Part shown: positions 53,888 through 62,081 of the stretch, in pieces
Layout: every line of letters begins with the position of its first letter
Numbering within the stretch: the stretch's first letter is position 1
Origin: Rhizobium sp. R635
GTDB lineage: Bacteria; Pseudomonadota; Alphaproteobacteria; Rhizobiales; Rhizobiaceae
Direction of reading: 5' to 3'
Length of the DNA stretch: 64,000 nucleotides
Assembly: GCF_002211285.1 (NCBI RefSeq)
Contig: NZ_LOKX01000037.1
Span: forward strand, 153,292 to 217,291
Made by a program: the position numbers and the translations under genes
The notes under the pieces: generated by a model
Seen by the model: the letters and a program-made list of their open reading frames with translations, nothing else
Databases searched by the model: none
Told to the model about the DNA's origin: nothing

Positions 53888-54199
53888 TCAGGAGGGGCGC
53901 GGCGTCTTCTGATTGACCGGCGCGGCGATCACCTTGACGGCGGATTCCGCAAGTCCGTGATGGCCTTCCATGTCGACGACGATATGCCAGTGGCCACTTT
54001 CGGGTATGGCAAGCTTGACCGGTGATTTCCGCGCCACGCCGCCGATATATTTGAAGTCGAGAACCTCGGTGAAGCGCTGGAAATTCGGCGCCGTCATCAG
54101 ACGAACATTGTTTACCGCATTCAACGACACCTCGACGATCGTTCCGGCGCGCTGTTCCTTGAGATCGTAGTGGGTGAAGCGGAAATTCGGTTTCGGCAT
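53888..54199 (-). CDS. DUF1883 family protein
   Basis: A 103-residue small beta-rich protein. Pattern: FRFTHYDLKEQRAGTIVEVS, NVRLMTAPNFQRFTEVL, and IPESGHWHIVVDMEG. No signal peptide is seen. DUF1883 has no known function. It lies on the same strand as, and upstream of, the VIT-like gene. Confidence 0.75.
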   Translation of the reverse strand: MPKPNFRFTHYDLKEQRAGTIVEVSLNAVNNVRLMTAPNFQRFTEVLDFKYIGGVARKSPVKLAIPESGHWHIVVDMEGHHGLAESAVKVIAAPVNQKTPRPS

Positions 54200-54326
54200 C
54201 GGTCTCGCGGCGTCTGAAATCTTTACGGCGAGATTTTACCAGCATGCCGGTTAACGAAAAGTTGGAAATAGGCTTTTCAGCCTATGCCTGCCTTCTCCCG
54301 CCGTGTGGGAATCGCGCATAGAGGGC

Positions 54327-54485
54327 TCAGAGCGCCGAGTAAACGATGTAAAGTTCGACGCAGGCGAGCATGACGCTGAAGGCGATTAGTGCCCAGGCGG
54401 TGAGCTTCTCGCGCATCTGCCTGTTGCCGCGCGTGATCCTGTGTGGGCGAAGAGGCTGGAAGGCGGAGGACATGATATTTCGCAT
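54327..54485 (-). CDS. Small membrane protein (52 aa)
   Basis: A 52-codon frame from ATG 54485 to TGA 54327-54329. An Arg-rich N-terminus (residues 1-25, including RPHRITRGNRQMREK) is followed by one span (TAWALIAFSVMLACVELY). The polarity suggests the N-terminus lies in the cytoplasm (positive-inside). AAAGG lies upstream, 11-nt spacing. ATG 54473 (MSSAF) is a shorter alternative. Function unknown. Confidence 0.55.
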   Translation of the reverse strand: MRNIMSSAFQPLRPHRITRGNRQMREKLTAWALIAFSVMLACVELYIVYSAL

Positions 54486-54668
54486 GGCGTTTGACCTTTG
54501 CAGTTATGACGAGAGTCTACTGCCGGCTGCGATAGGAAATCCATTCGGGGCGAGGGGCGAAAATATAGGAATGGCATAAAGGCGGGCGGCAGAAATTTCG
54601 GCGCGCGGTGTCGGAAAGGGATGATCGCCGCCGTCCTTGCGGTATCGATGCAAACATGGAGCAAGGAC

Positions 54669-55616
54669 ATGTCGAAGATGACACTGATTTCGATGATCGC
54701 AACGGCTGCCGCATTCCTGGCTGCACCGGATATGTCAGCCGCTGGCGGCGCTACGCCTGTTATCGAGGATGACAAGACCGTCGCGCCGATCGTCAGAAAG
54801 GGAAGAGTGCCGGTCAACGGTATCGATTATTATTACGAGATCCGCGGCGAGGGCGAACCGCTGCTGCTGCTTCATGGCGGCCTCGGGCAGATCGAGATGT
54901 TTACGCCCGTCATGCCGGTCTTCACGGATCATCGTCAGGTAATCGCCGTCGATCTGCAGGGCCATGGCCGCACGCCTCTCGGCAATCGCCCGATCTCTCT
55001 TCCGGCGATCGGCGCCGATATGGCGGTCCTTGTGAAGCAGCTCGGCTACGAGAAGCTGGATGTCTTCGGCTATTCCTTCGGCGGCGGCGTGGCCCTCCAT
55101 ATGGCTGCGAATGCGCCGGACCAGGTGCGCCGGCTGGTGATACTTTCGGCGCCCTATGCGCAGAACGGCTTCTTCCCGGAGATGCTGCCGCAGCAGGCGG
55201 CGGTCGGCGCCGGCATGGCCGAGATGATGAAGGACACGCCGATGTTCCTCTCCTACAAGGCGGTGGCGCCTGATGTGTCCGAGTTTCCGAAACTGCTCGA
55301 TGCCATGGGGGCGCTGATGCGCGAGCCCATCGACTACAGCGATGCCGTCGCGAAGCTCACCATGCCCGTCATGCTGATGTACGGCGATGCCGACATGATC
55401 CGGCCCGAGCATATGATCGACTTCTACCACAAGCTCGGCGGCGGTCTGCGCGATGCCGGTTGGATGCGGGAAAACATGTCGAAGAACCGCCTGGCGATCC
55501 TGCCCGATCTCACCCATTACGAGACCTTCGCCTCGCCCCTCATGGCGAATATGGCGATGACCTTCCTCGATGGCGGCGGCAAGGCGCCGAACTGGGCCGA
55601 GCAGGTCGGAAAATAG
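54669..55616 (+). CDS. Secreted alpha/beta hydrolase
   Basis: A 315-residue alpha/beta-hydrolase with an N-terminal signal peptide (MSKMTLISMIATAAAFLAAP). The oxyanion region is LLLLHGGLGQIE, the nucleophile elbow is GYSFGG and the acid is MYGDADMIRPE. The catalytic histidine is in LPDLTHYETF. ATG 54669 is preferred for its AAGGA SD and the signal peptide; the frame opens at 54621. The substrate is unknown. Confidence 0.78.
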   Translation: MSKMTLISMIATAAAFLAAPDMSAAGGATPVIEDDKTVAPIVRKGRVPVNGIDYYYEIRGEGEPLLLLHGGLGQIEMFTPVMPVFTDHRQVIAVDLQGHGRTPLGNRPISLPAIGADMAVLVKQLGYEKLDVFGYSFGGGVALHMAANAPDQVRRLVILSAPYAQNGFFPEMLPQQAAVGAGMAEMMKDTPMFLSYKAVAPDVSEFPKLLDAMGALMREPIDYSDAVAKLTMPVMLMYGDADMIRPEHMIDFYHKLGGGLRDAGWMRENMSKNRLAILPDLTHYETFASPLMANMAMTFLDGGGKAPNWAEQVGK

Positions 55617-55853
55617 GCAGGGCGGCCGGACTTCTACCGCCAGTTTTTGCCGCTCATGATCGCACCGCCGCCATATCCGCGAAACTAGGGATGTGGCGGC
55701 GGCACTCGCTCTTCAGCCTGCAGCCGTTGCATCGCTTGCAAAATTCGTTGAGAGGGCAAGCTCCCGCCAAACGGCCAGTTCCTTCTCGACACTCACATGA
55801 TGGCGTCGGCCTTGCCAAGCCGCCGCCACATGTCGGCAGGGCGGTCATCGACG
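55617..55853. other. Non-coding interval, 237 nt
   Basis: No convincing gene. The minus strand has an open frame into this interval with a cysteine-rich stretch (NEFCKRCNGCRLKSECRRH), but there is no start with an SD and the rest is not protein-like. Confidence 0.4.
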
Positions 55854-56450
55854 CTATACGGGCGGAGTAGCTGGTGGCGGGCGGCCGTCGGCACACATCT
55901 CGGCAATCGTCTGAAGCGCCTTGAAATAAACCGTCAGGTCGCGGGCAGGGTCCGTGGGGAGCGTGGCCGCTCGAAACACCTTGCCTCCCGTCGCCTCGAT
56001 CCCTCCGTCGATCATCAAATTGTCCGCCATGCCGTGATTTTCGATCGCGATGCCATCCGGTCCGCGCGGCCGCCCGCTCGTCTCATCGATCTCGCGTCCC
56101 GCATACCAGATCGAGCGGACACGCAGGCCATAGTCGTCGGGATGATTGCTATAGGCAAAAACCGCTTTTCCCAGCGCTATCATGAAGCCGATCTCGTAGA
56201 CCGTACCCGGATCGGCGCTGACGCCTCGAAAGGGAGTGATGTTGGCAAGGCAGATTTCGGCGCGGCGCATGGCGTCGTCGTTGCGCGCGTAGATCTCCGC
56301 GGCCGTCCGCTTCACCGGCGTCTGGTTTTCGTCGCTGCCGGGACCGGTCGGCTCGAAGCCGAACTGGCGCGCCAGGCGGCGTTTTTCGGCCATGATGGGC
56401 ATGGCGTCCGGAAGAAAGACTTCCGGGCCGGCAAGATAGATGGTGGTCAT
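55854..56450 (-). CDS. Nucleoside 2-deoxyribosyltransferase family protein
   Basis: A 198-residue protein of the Nuc_deoxyrib_tr family. The signature is IYLAGPEVFLPDAM at the N-terminus, then NITPFRGVSADPGTVYEIGF and a GKAVFAYSNHPDDY segment. The Glu in YEIG is the expected catalytic nucleophile in this family. Such enzymes exchange or hydrolyse the base of 2'-deoxynucleosides or nucleotides. No salvage genes are next to it. Confidence 0.85.
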   Translation of the reverse strand: MTTIYLAGPEVFLPDAMPIMAEKRRLARQFGFEPTGPGSDENQTPVKRTAAEIYARNDDAMRRAEICLANITPFRGVSADPGTVYEIGFMIALGKAVFAYSNHPDDYGLRVRSIWYAGREIDETSGRPRGPDGIAIENHGMADNLMIDGGIEATGGKVFRAATLPTDPARDLTVYFKALQTIAEMCADGRPPPATPPV

Positions 56451-56726
56451 CGGTATCCTTCACTCACGGGCGAGACGACGCGCCGGCGGGGAGGGCGGCC
56501 GGGCACGGAAACCATTTCCGACGGAAGCGCGGCAAATGGCAAGCCGTGCCGGCAGGCATTGTTCATTTTTTTTGACGCGCCGCCTGAGGCAGCCGCATTT
56601 CCGGGCGGCCATCGCGGCGATGCGTGCGGAACGAAAAAGCTTGCGGTTCGCGCCCGTCTTCCTTTTGACTCCGGTCGACGAACCGGCCAAAGATGCCGCC
56701 ATGGCCAGCACCGTCGGGAGAGGTTG

Positions 56727-57770
56727 ATGAACGGTCGGATTTTGCCAGTTGCTGATCGAAAAAACCCACAGCGATGGGGACGTCTGTTTCCGGCCCTCGC
56801 CGCGGTGATGATGCTGGCATCGGCGGCGGTCGCACAGGACATGGGACCGCAAAGCCAGGCCTCGCGCGAGCAGGTCGAAAAACTCGTGGGCCTCTGGAAG
56901 GATCGCTTTGCCGGCGCCGACAGCCTGCAGGAGAGACGGACGGCCTTCAGGACCCTGATGGAGACGACGCCGGGGCCGACGCGAATCCAGCTTCGGCAGG
57001 TCGATGCCGACGGCGTCGATGCCGAACTGATGTGGCCCGCCCGTCTTCATCACCCGATCGGCGAAAGGGTCATTCTCTATATCCATGGCGGCGGCTTCTC
57101 CAGCGGCTCCATCCGCACGCACAGCCTGCTTGCCGGCTCGCTTGCCAAGGCCGCATCGAGCGACGTTCTTCTCATCGATTATCGGCTGATGCCGGAATAT
57201 ACCTATCCCGCGCAGATCAACGACGCGCTGACGGCCTATCGCTGGCTGCTCGACAACGGCTATGACAGCGGAAACGTCATCGTGGCAGGAGACGGCGCCG
57301 GCGGCAATATCGCGATCGAGACGGTGCTGCGGCAGATGCAGGCGGCAAAGCCGCTGCCGGCGGCCGTCGTGGCGCTCAGCCCGATCACCGATCTTGCCGC
57401 AACAGGGGGATCGGCGGTATCGAATGCGGAAAGCGATCCGCTGGTCGACAAGGCATGGTTCGAGAGCTTGCGCAAAGCCTATCTCGGCAGCCGGTCGCCG
57501 ATGGATCCGCAGATCTCGCCGCTCTATGCCGACATGAAAGGTTTTCCGCCGCTGTTGCTGCAGGTCGGTTCCGGCGAAGTCCTGCTGGATGACACGCTGC
57601 GGCTTGCCGACAAGGCGCGCCAGGCGGGCGTGGATGTCACCACCGAGGTTTGGCCGGGCATGCCCCATCAGTGGCAGCTGTTTCCCTCGCTGCTCGACGA
57701 TGCCGATCGGGCGAACCAGAACATCGCCGAATTTGCGATCCGGCACTTTGCGGACAAGCCGAAGGAGTAG
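56727..57770 (+). CDS. Secreted HSL-family esterase homologue lacking the nucleophile Ser
   Basis: A 347-residue alpha/beta-hydrolase with a signal peptide (LFPALAAVMMLASAAVAQ, about 19-36). HSL family marks are present: HGGG at residues 120-123, the acid region GSGEVLLDD, and a histidine in MPHQWQLF. The nucleophile elbow, normally GDSAGG, reads GDGAGG (Gly codon 57294-57296, residue 190), so the catalytic serine is missing. It may be inactive, or a binding/regulatory protein. ATG 56727 is chosen for GGGAGAGG upstream; the frame runs open further back across the divergent gene. Confidence 0.8.
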   Translation: MNGRILPVADRKNPQRWGRLFPALAAVMMLASAAVAQDMGPQSQASREQVEKLVGLWKDRFAGADSLQERRTAFRTLMETTPGPTRIQLRQVDADGVDAELMWPARLHHPIGERVILYIHGGGFSSGSIRTHSLLAGSLAKAASSDVLLIDYRLMPEYTYPAQINDALTAYRWLLDNGYDSGNVIVAGDGAGGNIAIETVLRQMQAAKPLPAAVVALSPITDLAATGGSAVSNAESDPLVDKAWFESLRKAYLGSRSPMDPQISPLYADMKGFPPLLLQVGSGEVLLDDTLRLADKARQAGVDVTTEVWPGMPHQWQLFPSLLDDADRANQNIAEFAIRHFADKPKE

Positions 57771-57898
57771 GGTGCATTTAATCCGCAACCGCAGTCTTTC
57801 GTTGTCGTTGTTCAATTGTTTTAGGCTGATTGGCAAAGGCGGCGCGCCTGCCTATATCAGGCGTCTAGAGCGGTTCAGCTTTTCACGGAAACAAGGTG

Positions 57899-58387
57899 AT
57901 GTTCCAGACGGCGGTGATCGAGGCTGGCAGTAAGGCTGAACTCTATCGTCAGCTTGCCCAGCATTTGGAGGGCTTGCTTTCAGGCGAGCCCGACATGATC
58001 GCGAACGCCGCCAACACCTCGGCGCTGATGTTCCAGACGATGCCGGATATCAATTGGGCCGGCTTCTATTTCCTGAAAGGCGACGAACTCGTGCTTGGCC
58101 CCTTCCAGGGCAAGCCCGCCTGCGTGCGTATTGCCGTAGGCCGCGGGGTTTGCGGGACGGCGATCGCGCAAGGCGCGTCGATCCTGGTCGAGGACGTTCA
58201 CGCTTTCCCTGGCCACATCGCCTGCGACGCGGCCTCCCGCTCCGAGCTTGTCGTTCCGATCAGAAGCGGCAGCGACATCATCGGCGTCATCGATCTCGAC
58301 AGTCCGGTCCCATCCCGTTTCGATAGGGATGATCAGGAGGGCATCGAGCGCCTGGCGGAGATTTTCAAGGCAGCGACGACTTTCTGA
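57899..58387 (+). CDS. Free methionine-(R)-sulfoxide reductase (GAF)
   Basis: A 162-residue GAF-domain enzyme. The sequence DINWAGFYFLKGDELVLGPF, then GKPACVRI, GRGVCGTA and GHIACDAASRSELVVPI is the fRMsr family pattern. The three cysteines are C75, C85 and C109, spaced 10 and 24, the same as C84, C94 and C118 of the E. coli enzyme. It reduces free Met-R-sulfoxide with thioredoxin. The start is ATG 57899; GTG 57896 is one codon earlier. Confidence 0.92.
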   Translation: MFQTAVIEAGSKAELYRQLAQHLEGLLSGEPDMIANAANTSALMFQTMPDINWAGFYFLKGDELVLGPFQGKPACVRIAVGRGVCGTAIAQGASILVEDVHAFPGHIACDAASRSELVVPIRSGSDIIGVIDLDSPVPSRFDRDDQEGIERLAEIFKAATTF

Positions 58388-58471
58388 CGATTGGTGTCGG
58401 AGCGCATCGCGATTCATTGATGATGGATGCTTCTAGCCGCAACTCATCCGAGCCGGAAAGCTGCATCTTTT

Positions 58472-58485
58472 TTAGAACGTTCCAA
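58472..58485 (+). promoter_or_regulatory. Auxiliary operator O2 for the LacI-family regulator
   Basis: TTAGAACGTTCCAA, a 14-nt palindrome with one mismatch to the perfect site at 58566-58579. Centre-to-centre distance is 94 bp, about nine helical turns, so both sites would face the same side of the DNA. Confidence 0.6.
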
Positions 58486-58556
58486 TAGCCGCGGCGACGG
58501 AAATTCTGAAAATTGACCGTGAAACATGCTGTGTAAGCCGGATCTGCAAATTTTTC

Positions 58557-58586
58557 TTGACAATATTGGAACGTTCCAAATAAATG
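58557..58586 (+). promoter_or_regulatory. Predicted promoter of the LacI-CoA-transferase operon
   Basis: The -35 TTGACA is perfect (58557-58562), and an 18-nt spacer is followed by TAAATG (58581-58586), a weak -10. The palindromic operator sits within the spacer, so bound repressor would block polymerase. The regulator start is 33 nt further on. Confidence 0.5.
58566..58579 (+). promoter_or_regulatory. Primary operator O1 (perfect palindrome)
   Basis: TTGGAACGTTCCAA, a perfect 14-bp palindrome with a central CG, as is common for LacI-family sites. It overlaps the promoter spacer and lies 40 nt upstream of the regulator's GTG start, which suggests autoregulation. Confidence 0.7.
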
Positions 58587-58618
58587 AGGAGCAAGTTGGC
58601 GGCAGTCGGGAGGATAAA

Positions 58619-59668
58619 GTGATAAAGGCGCGGGTGACCGTAATCGACATTGCGAAGGCCGCCGGCGTTTCCAAATCGACGGTGTCGCTGGTGCTTCAGG
58701 GCTCGTCCCTCGTCAACGAGGGAACGCGTTCCAAGGTCAATGCCGTCATGCGGGAACTCGGCTATGTCTACAATCGCGGCGCAGCCAATCTCCGGCAGGC
58801 CGGCGCCAAGTCGAGGATCATCGGCGTCGTCGTCAACGACCTGACGAACAGCTTCTTTGCGGAGCTGGCAGTGGGCGTCGATATGGTCGTTCAGTCGGCC
58901 GGTTTCGTGCAGTTCCTGTCGAACACCGGTGAGAGCATCGACAGGCAGCGCGAGGTTGTCGCATCGATGCGCGAGCATGGCATTTCCGGCCTGATCGTCT
59001 CGCCGGCGCGTGCCACCGACGCCGCGGATTTCAAGCCGCTGGTGGCGGCAGGCATTCCTGTCGTGGTGGTCGTGCGAAACCTGCCCGGCGCCAAGGTCTC
59101 GTCCATCGTCTCCGACAATAGGGCCGGCATGATGGCCGCCGTCGAGCACCTTGTAGGGCTCGGCCACAAGCGTATTGCTTTTCTCGGCGGCTTTCCCGAC
59201 ACGGCTGTGTTCGACGACCGCCTTGCCGGTTACCGCAACGGAATCGAGGCGGCGGGGCTCGGCTATGACGAGGACCTCGTCATCTCGTCCGCCCCCTCGC
59301 GGGCCGGCGGGGTGGAGGCGATCGGAAAAGCAATCGCTCTTGGGCGTCGGCCCACTGCGGCCGTCTGCTTCAACGATGCCGTCGCCTTCGGTGTTTGCGA
59401 CGGGTTGCGTGCGCGCCGTCTGGAGCCGGGCGCTGACTTCGCCGTCGTCGGCTTCGACGACGTCATCGAGGCTCAGGCGGCGGTTCCCGCGCTGACGACG
59501 GTCTCGGTCGATCCGCAGGGCATTGGGCGCCGTGGCGCACAGATGCTCCTCAAGCAGATCAATGCCGGCAAGGCGGAAGCCGAGACGGTAACGACAGCCG
59601 TTCGACTGGTGGTCCGCGAGAGTTGCGGAGCCGGCAAAGCCGCGCCGGCGAGGGCCGGCAGAGCGTGA
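58619..59668 (+). CDS. LacI-family transcriptional regulator
   Basis: A 349-residue regulator. The N-terminal HTH is TVIDIAKAAGVSKSTVSLVL, followed by a hinge and a periplasmic-binding-type effector domain (GVVVNDLTNSFFAELAVGVD; GFDDVIEAQAAVPALTTVSV). The start is GTG 58619 with GGGAGG upstream; the frame runs upstream to 58526 across the operator, which is not a credible start. It likely controls the genes that follow on the same strand (19-nt gap) and its own promoter. Confidence 0.9.
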   Translation: MIKARVTVIDIAKAAGVSKSTVSLVLQGSSLVNEGTRSKVNAVMRELGYVYNRGAANLRQAGAKSRIIGVVVNDLTNSFFAELAVGVDMVVQSAGFVQFLSNTGESIDRQREVVASMREHGISGLIVSPARATDAADFKPLVAAGIPVVVVVRNLPGAKVSSIVSDNRAGMMAAVEHLVGLGHKRIAFLGGFPDTAVFDDRLAGYRNGIEAAGLGYDEDLVISSAPSRAGGVEAIGKAIALGRRPTAAVCFNDAVAFGVCDGLRARRLEPGADFAVVGFDDVIEAQAAVPALTTVSVDPQGIGRRGAQMLLKQINAGKAEAETVTTAVRLVVRESCGAGKAAPARAGRA

Positions 59669-59686
59669 ATTGAAACAGGGTTCTGA

Positions 59687-61309
59687 GTGACGCACATGAA
59701 GAAGCATCTCACGCCAGCCGAAGCGGCGGCACTGATCCCGGATGGCGCTGTCGTAACGGTATCATCCTCGAGCGGTCTCGGCTGCCCTGATCTCATGCTG
59801 AAGGCGATCGGCGAACGGTTCGATGCGACCGGTCATCCGCGAGGCATCACCACTCTTCATCCGATTGCGGCCGGCGACATGAGCGGCATCAAGGGCGTCG
59901 ACTACATCGCCAAAAAGGGACTGCTCAAGCGTATCGTCGGCGGTTCCTATCCCTCGGGTCCGTCATCCTCCGAGCCGCCGCTGATCTGGCAGATGATCAC
60001 CAACAACGAGATTCCGGCCTACAACATTCCCTCCGGCATTCTGTTCGACATCCATCGCGAAGCCGCCGCCAAACGGCCGGGCGTGCTGACCAAGGTCGGC
60101 ATCGACACCTTCGTCGATCCCCGCCGGCAGGGCTGCGCGATGAACGCTCTCGCTTCGGAGGATCCGGTGGTCAAGCGCGTCAGCTTCGAGGGCGACGACT
60201 GGCTGTTCTTCCCTTCGATCGTCCCGCAGGTCGCCATCATCCGCGCCACGACAGCCGACGAGCGCGGCAATCTCACCTATGAGCATGAAGGCGCCTATCT
60301 CGGTGGTCTCGACCAGGCGCTCGCCGCCCGCAACAATGGCGGCATCGTCATCGCGCAGGTCAAGCGGATCACCAAGGAAGGTTCGCTGAAGCCGCATGAC
60401 GTCCGGGTGCCGGGAATGCTGGTCGACTATGTCATCGTCGATCCGGATCAGAAGCAGACGACCCAGACGAGCTACGATCCCGCGATCTCAGGAGAGATAT
60501 TCCGCCCGCTCGACAGCTTCAGCGTTCCGGAATTCAATGTCCAGAAGGTCATTGCGCGCCGCGTCGCACAGGAACTCGAGGCCGGAAGCTGCGTCAATCT
60601 GGGCTTTGGAATCTCGGCCAACGTGCCGCGCATTCTGCTGGAGGAAGGGCTTCACGGCGCCGTCACCTGGGTGATCGAGCAGGGGGCGGTCGGCGGCGTG
60701 CCGCTGCTCGACTTCGCCTTCGGCTGCGCCTCCAACGCCGACGCCTATATGCCGTCTCCCTATCAGTTCACCTATTTCCAGGGCGCGGGCTTCGATGCGT
60801 CGCTCTTGTCCTTCCTCGAGATCGGCAGGGACGGTTCCGTCAACGTTTCCAAGCTCTCTTTCCGGCCGCATGTGACGGCCGGCGCCGGAGGCTTCGTCGA
60901 CATCACAGCGCGGGCCAAGAAGATCGTCTTCTCCGGCATGTTCAACGCTGGCGCAAAGCTTTCGATCGCCGATGGAACTCTCCTCATCGAGAAGGAAGGC
61001 AAGCTGAAAAAGCTGGTGAACGAGGTCGAGCAGGTCACCTTCAGCGGCAGGCGCGCGATCGAGCAGCGGCAGGACATCACCTATGTCACCGAGCGGTGCG
61101 TGATGAGGCTGACGCCCGACGGCATCGTCCTCACCGAGATTGTGCCCGGCGTCGATCTTCAGACCCACATCCTCGATCAGTCCGAGTTCCCGCTGATCGT
61201 CGCCCCTGACCTGAAGGTCATGGACACTGCACTCTTCCACGAGGCCAAGATTGGCCTGTCGCTTCCTGCAAGGAGGGCGCGGACCTTGGAGGGCATCTTC
61301 AATGGCTAG
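59687..61309 (+). CDS. Acyl-CoA:acetate/3-ketoacid CoA-transferase (YdiF type)
   Basis: A 540-residue fused-subunit family I CoA-transferase. The alpha half has IGIDTFVDPRRQGCAM-like segments (VGIDTFVDPRRQG) and the beta half has LGFGISANVPR. The catalytic Glu is in the VIEQGAVGG motif (near residue 330), which forms the CoA thioester. It moves CoA to a carboxylic acid. The start is GTG 59687 (or ATG 59696). It overlaps the crotonase gene by eight bases. Confidence 0.88.
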   Translation: MTHMKKHLTPAEAAALIPDGAVVTVSSSSGLGCPDLMLKAIGERFDATGHPRGITTLHPIAAGDMSGIKGVDYIAKKGLLKRIVGGSYPSGPSSSEPPLIWQMITNNEIPAYNIPSGILFDIHREAAAKRPGVLTKVGIDTFVDPRRQGCAMNALASEDPVVKRVSFEGDDWLFFPSIVPQVAIIRATTADERGNLTYEHEGAYLGGLDQALAARNNGGIVIAQVKRITKEGSLKPHDVRVPGMLVDYVIVDPDQKQTTQTSYDPAISGEIFRPLDSFSVPEFNVQKVIARRVAQELEAGSCVNLGFGISANVPRILLEEGLHGAVTWVIEQGAVGGVPLLDFAFGCASNADAYMPSPYQFTYFQGAGFDASLLSFLEIGRDGSVNVSKLSFRPHVTAGAGGFVDITARAKKIVFSGMFNAGAKLSIADGTLLIEKEGKLKKLVNEVEQVTFSGRRAIEQRQDITYVTERCVMRLTPDGIVLTEIVPGVDLQTHILDQSEFPLIVAPDLKVMDTALFHEAKIGLSLPARRARTLEGIFNG

Positions 61310-62081
61310 CGGAACGGTTAAGGTCGATATCGAAGGCCACGTTGCGACGCTGACGATTTCTCGCCCGGAGAAGCTGAACGCGCTCGACCTCGATATGTTG
61401 AAAGCCTTGGCGGAGGCGGCCGATGCCGTGGAGGCGAACCCGAATGTTCGCGCTGCCATTCTCACGGGCGAAGGGAAGGGCTTTTCCGCCGGAGGCGATA
61501 TCAAGGCCTGGGGGGGAATGCTGCCGCAGGAGTTCGGCCATGCCTGGGTGCGGCACGGCCATCGCATCTTCGAAAGACTGGCGACGCTCCGGGTGCCGCT
61601 GATTGCGGCCTTGAACGGCCACGCCCTCGGAGGCGGGCTTGAGCTGGCGGGCGTTGCCGACATTCGTCTTGCCGAAGAGCAGATCAAGATCGGCCTGCCG
61701 GAAACCGGCCTCGGAATGGTGCCTGGCTGGTCCGGCACCCAGCGTCTCGTACGCCGCTTCGGTGCGCAGGTCGTCCGGCGCATGGCGCTCGGTGGCGAGA
61801 TATTCACTGCCGAAGAGGCGCGTTTGCTCGGTATCGTCGATGCGGTCGTTCCAACCGGAAATGCGCTTGCCGCCGCCAGGGAATATGCCGAGCGGATTGC
61901 CGCGAGAGGTCCGGCCGCCATCGAGATCGTCAAGCTGATGATCGCATCGGCAAACGGCGAAGACAACGGAACCGCGGTCGAAGCCCTGGGCTCGATCCTC
62001 GCCGCCAAGACCGGCGATCTGAAAGAGGGCGTCGCGTCGTTCAGCGAGAAGCGCCCGGCAAAGTTCAAGGGAGAATGGTAA
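61302..62081 (+). CDS. Enoyl-CoA hydratase/isomerase (crotonase) family
   Basis: A 259-residue crotonase. Conserved pieces are GEGKGFSAGGDIKAWGG, NGHALGGGLELAGVADIRLA and PETGLGMVPGWSGTQRLVR, which includes the oxyanion hole and the usual catalytic region. The reaction could be hydration of a 2-enoyl-CoA. ATG 61302 has GGAGG upstream. Its stop shares one base with the next gene's ATG. Confidence 0.88.
   Translation: MASGTVKVDIEGHVATLTISRPEKLNALDLDMLKALAEAADAVEANPNVRAAILTGEGKGFSAGGDIKAWGGMLPQEFGHAWVRHGHRIFERLATLRVPLIAALNGHALGGGLELAGVADIRLAEEQIKIGLPETGLGMVPGWSGTQRLVRRFGAQVVRRMALGGEIFTAEEARLLGIVDAVVPTGNALAAAREYAERIAARGPAAIEIVKLMIASANGEDNGTAVEALGSILAAKTGDLKEGVASFSEKRPAKFKGEW

Noticed and set aside
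55654..55896. Minus-strand frame with a cysteine-rich stretch
   Set aside because: The frame starts inside the deoxyribosyltransferase gene, has no SD, and only the short CKRCNGC part looks protein-like.
55797..56726. 5' extension of the HSL-type esterase across the divergent gene
   Set aside because: The extension is antisense to the deoxyribosyltransferase. A signal peptide and strong SD put the true start at 56727.
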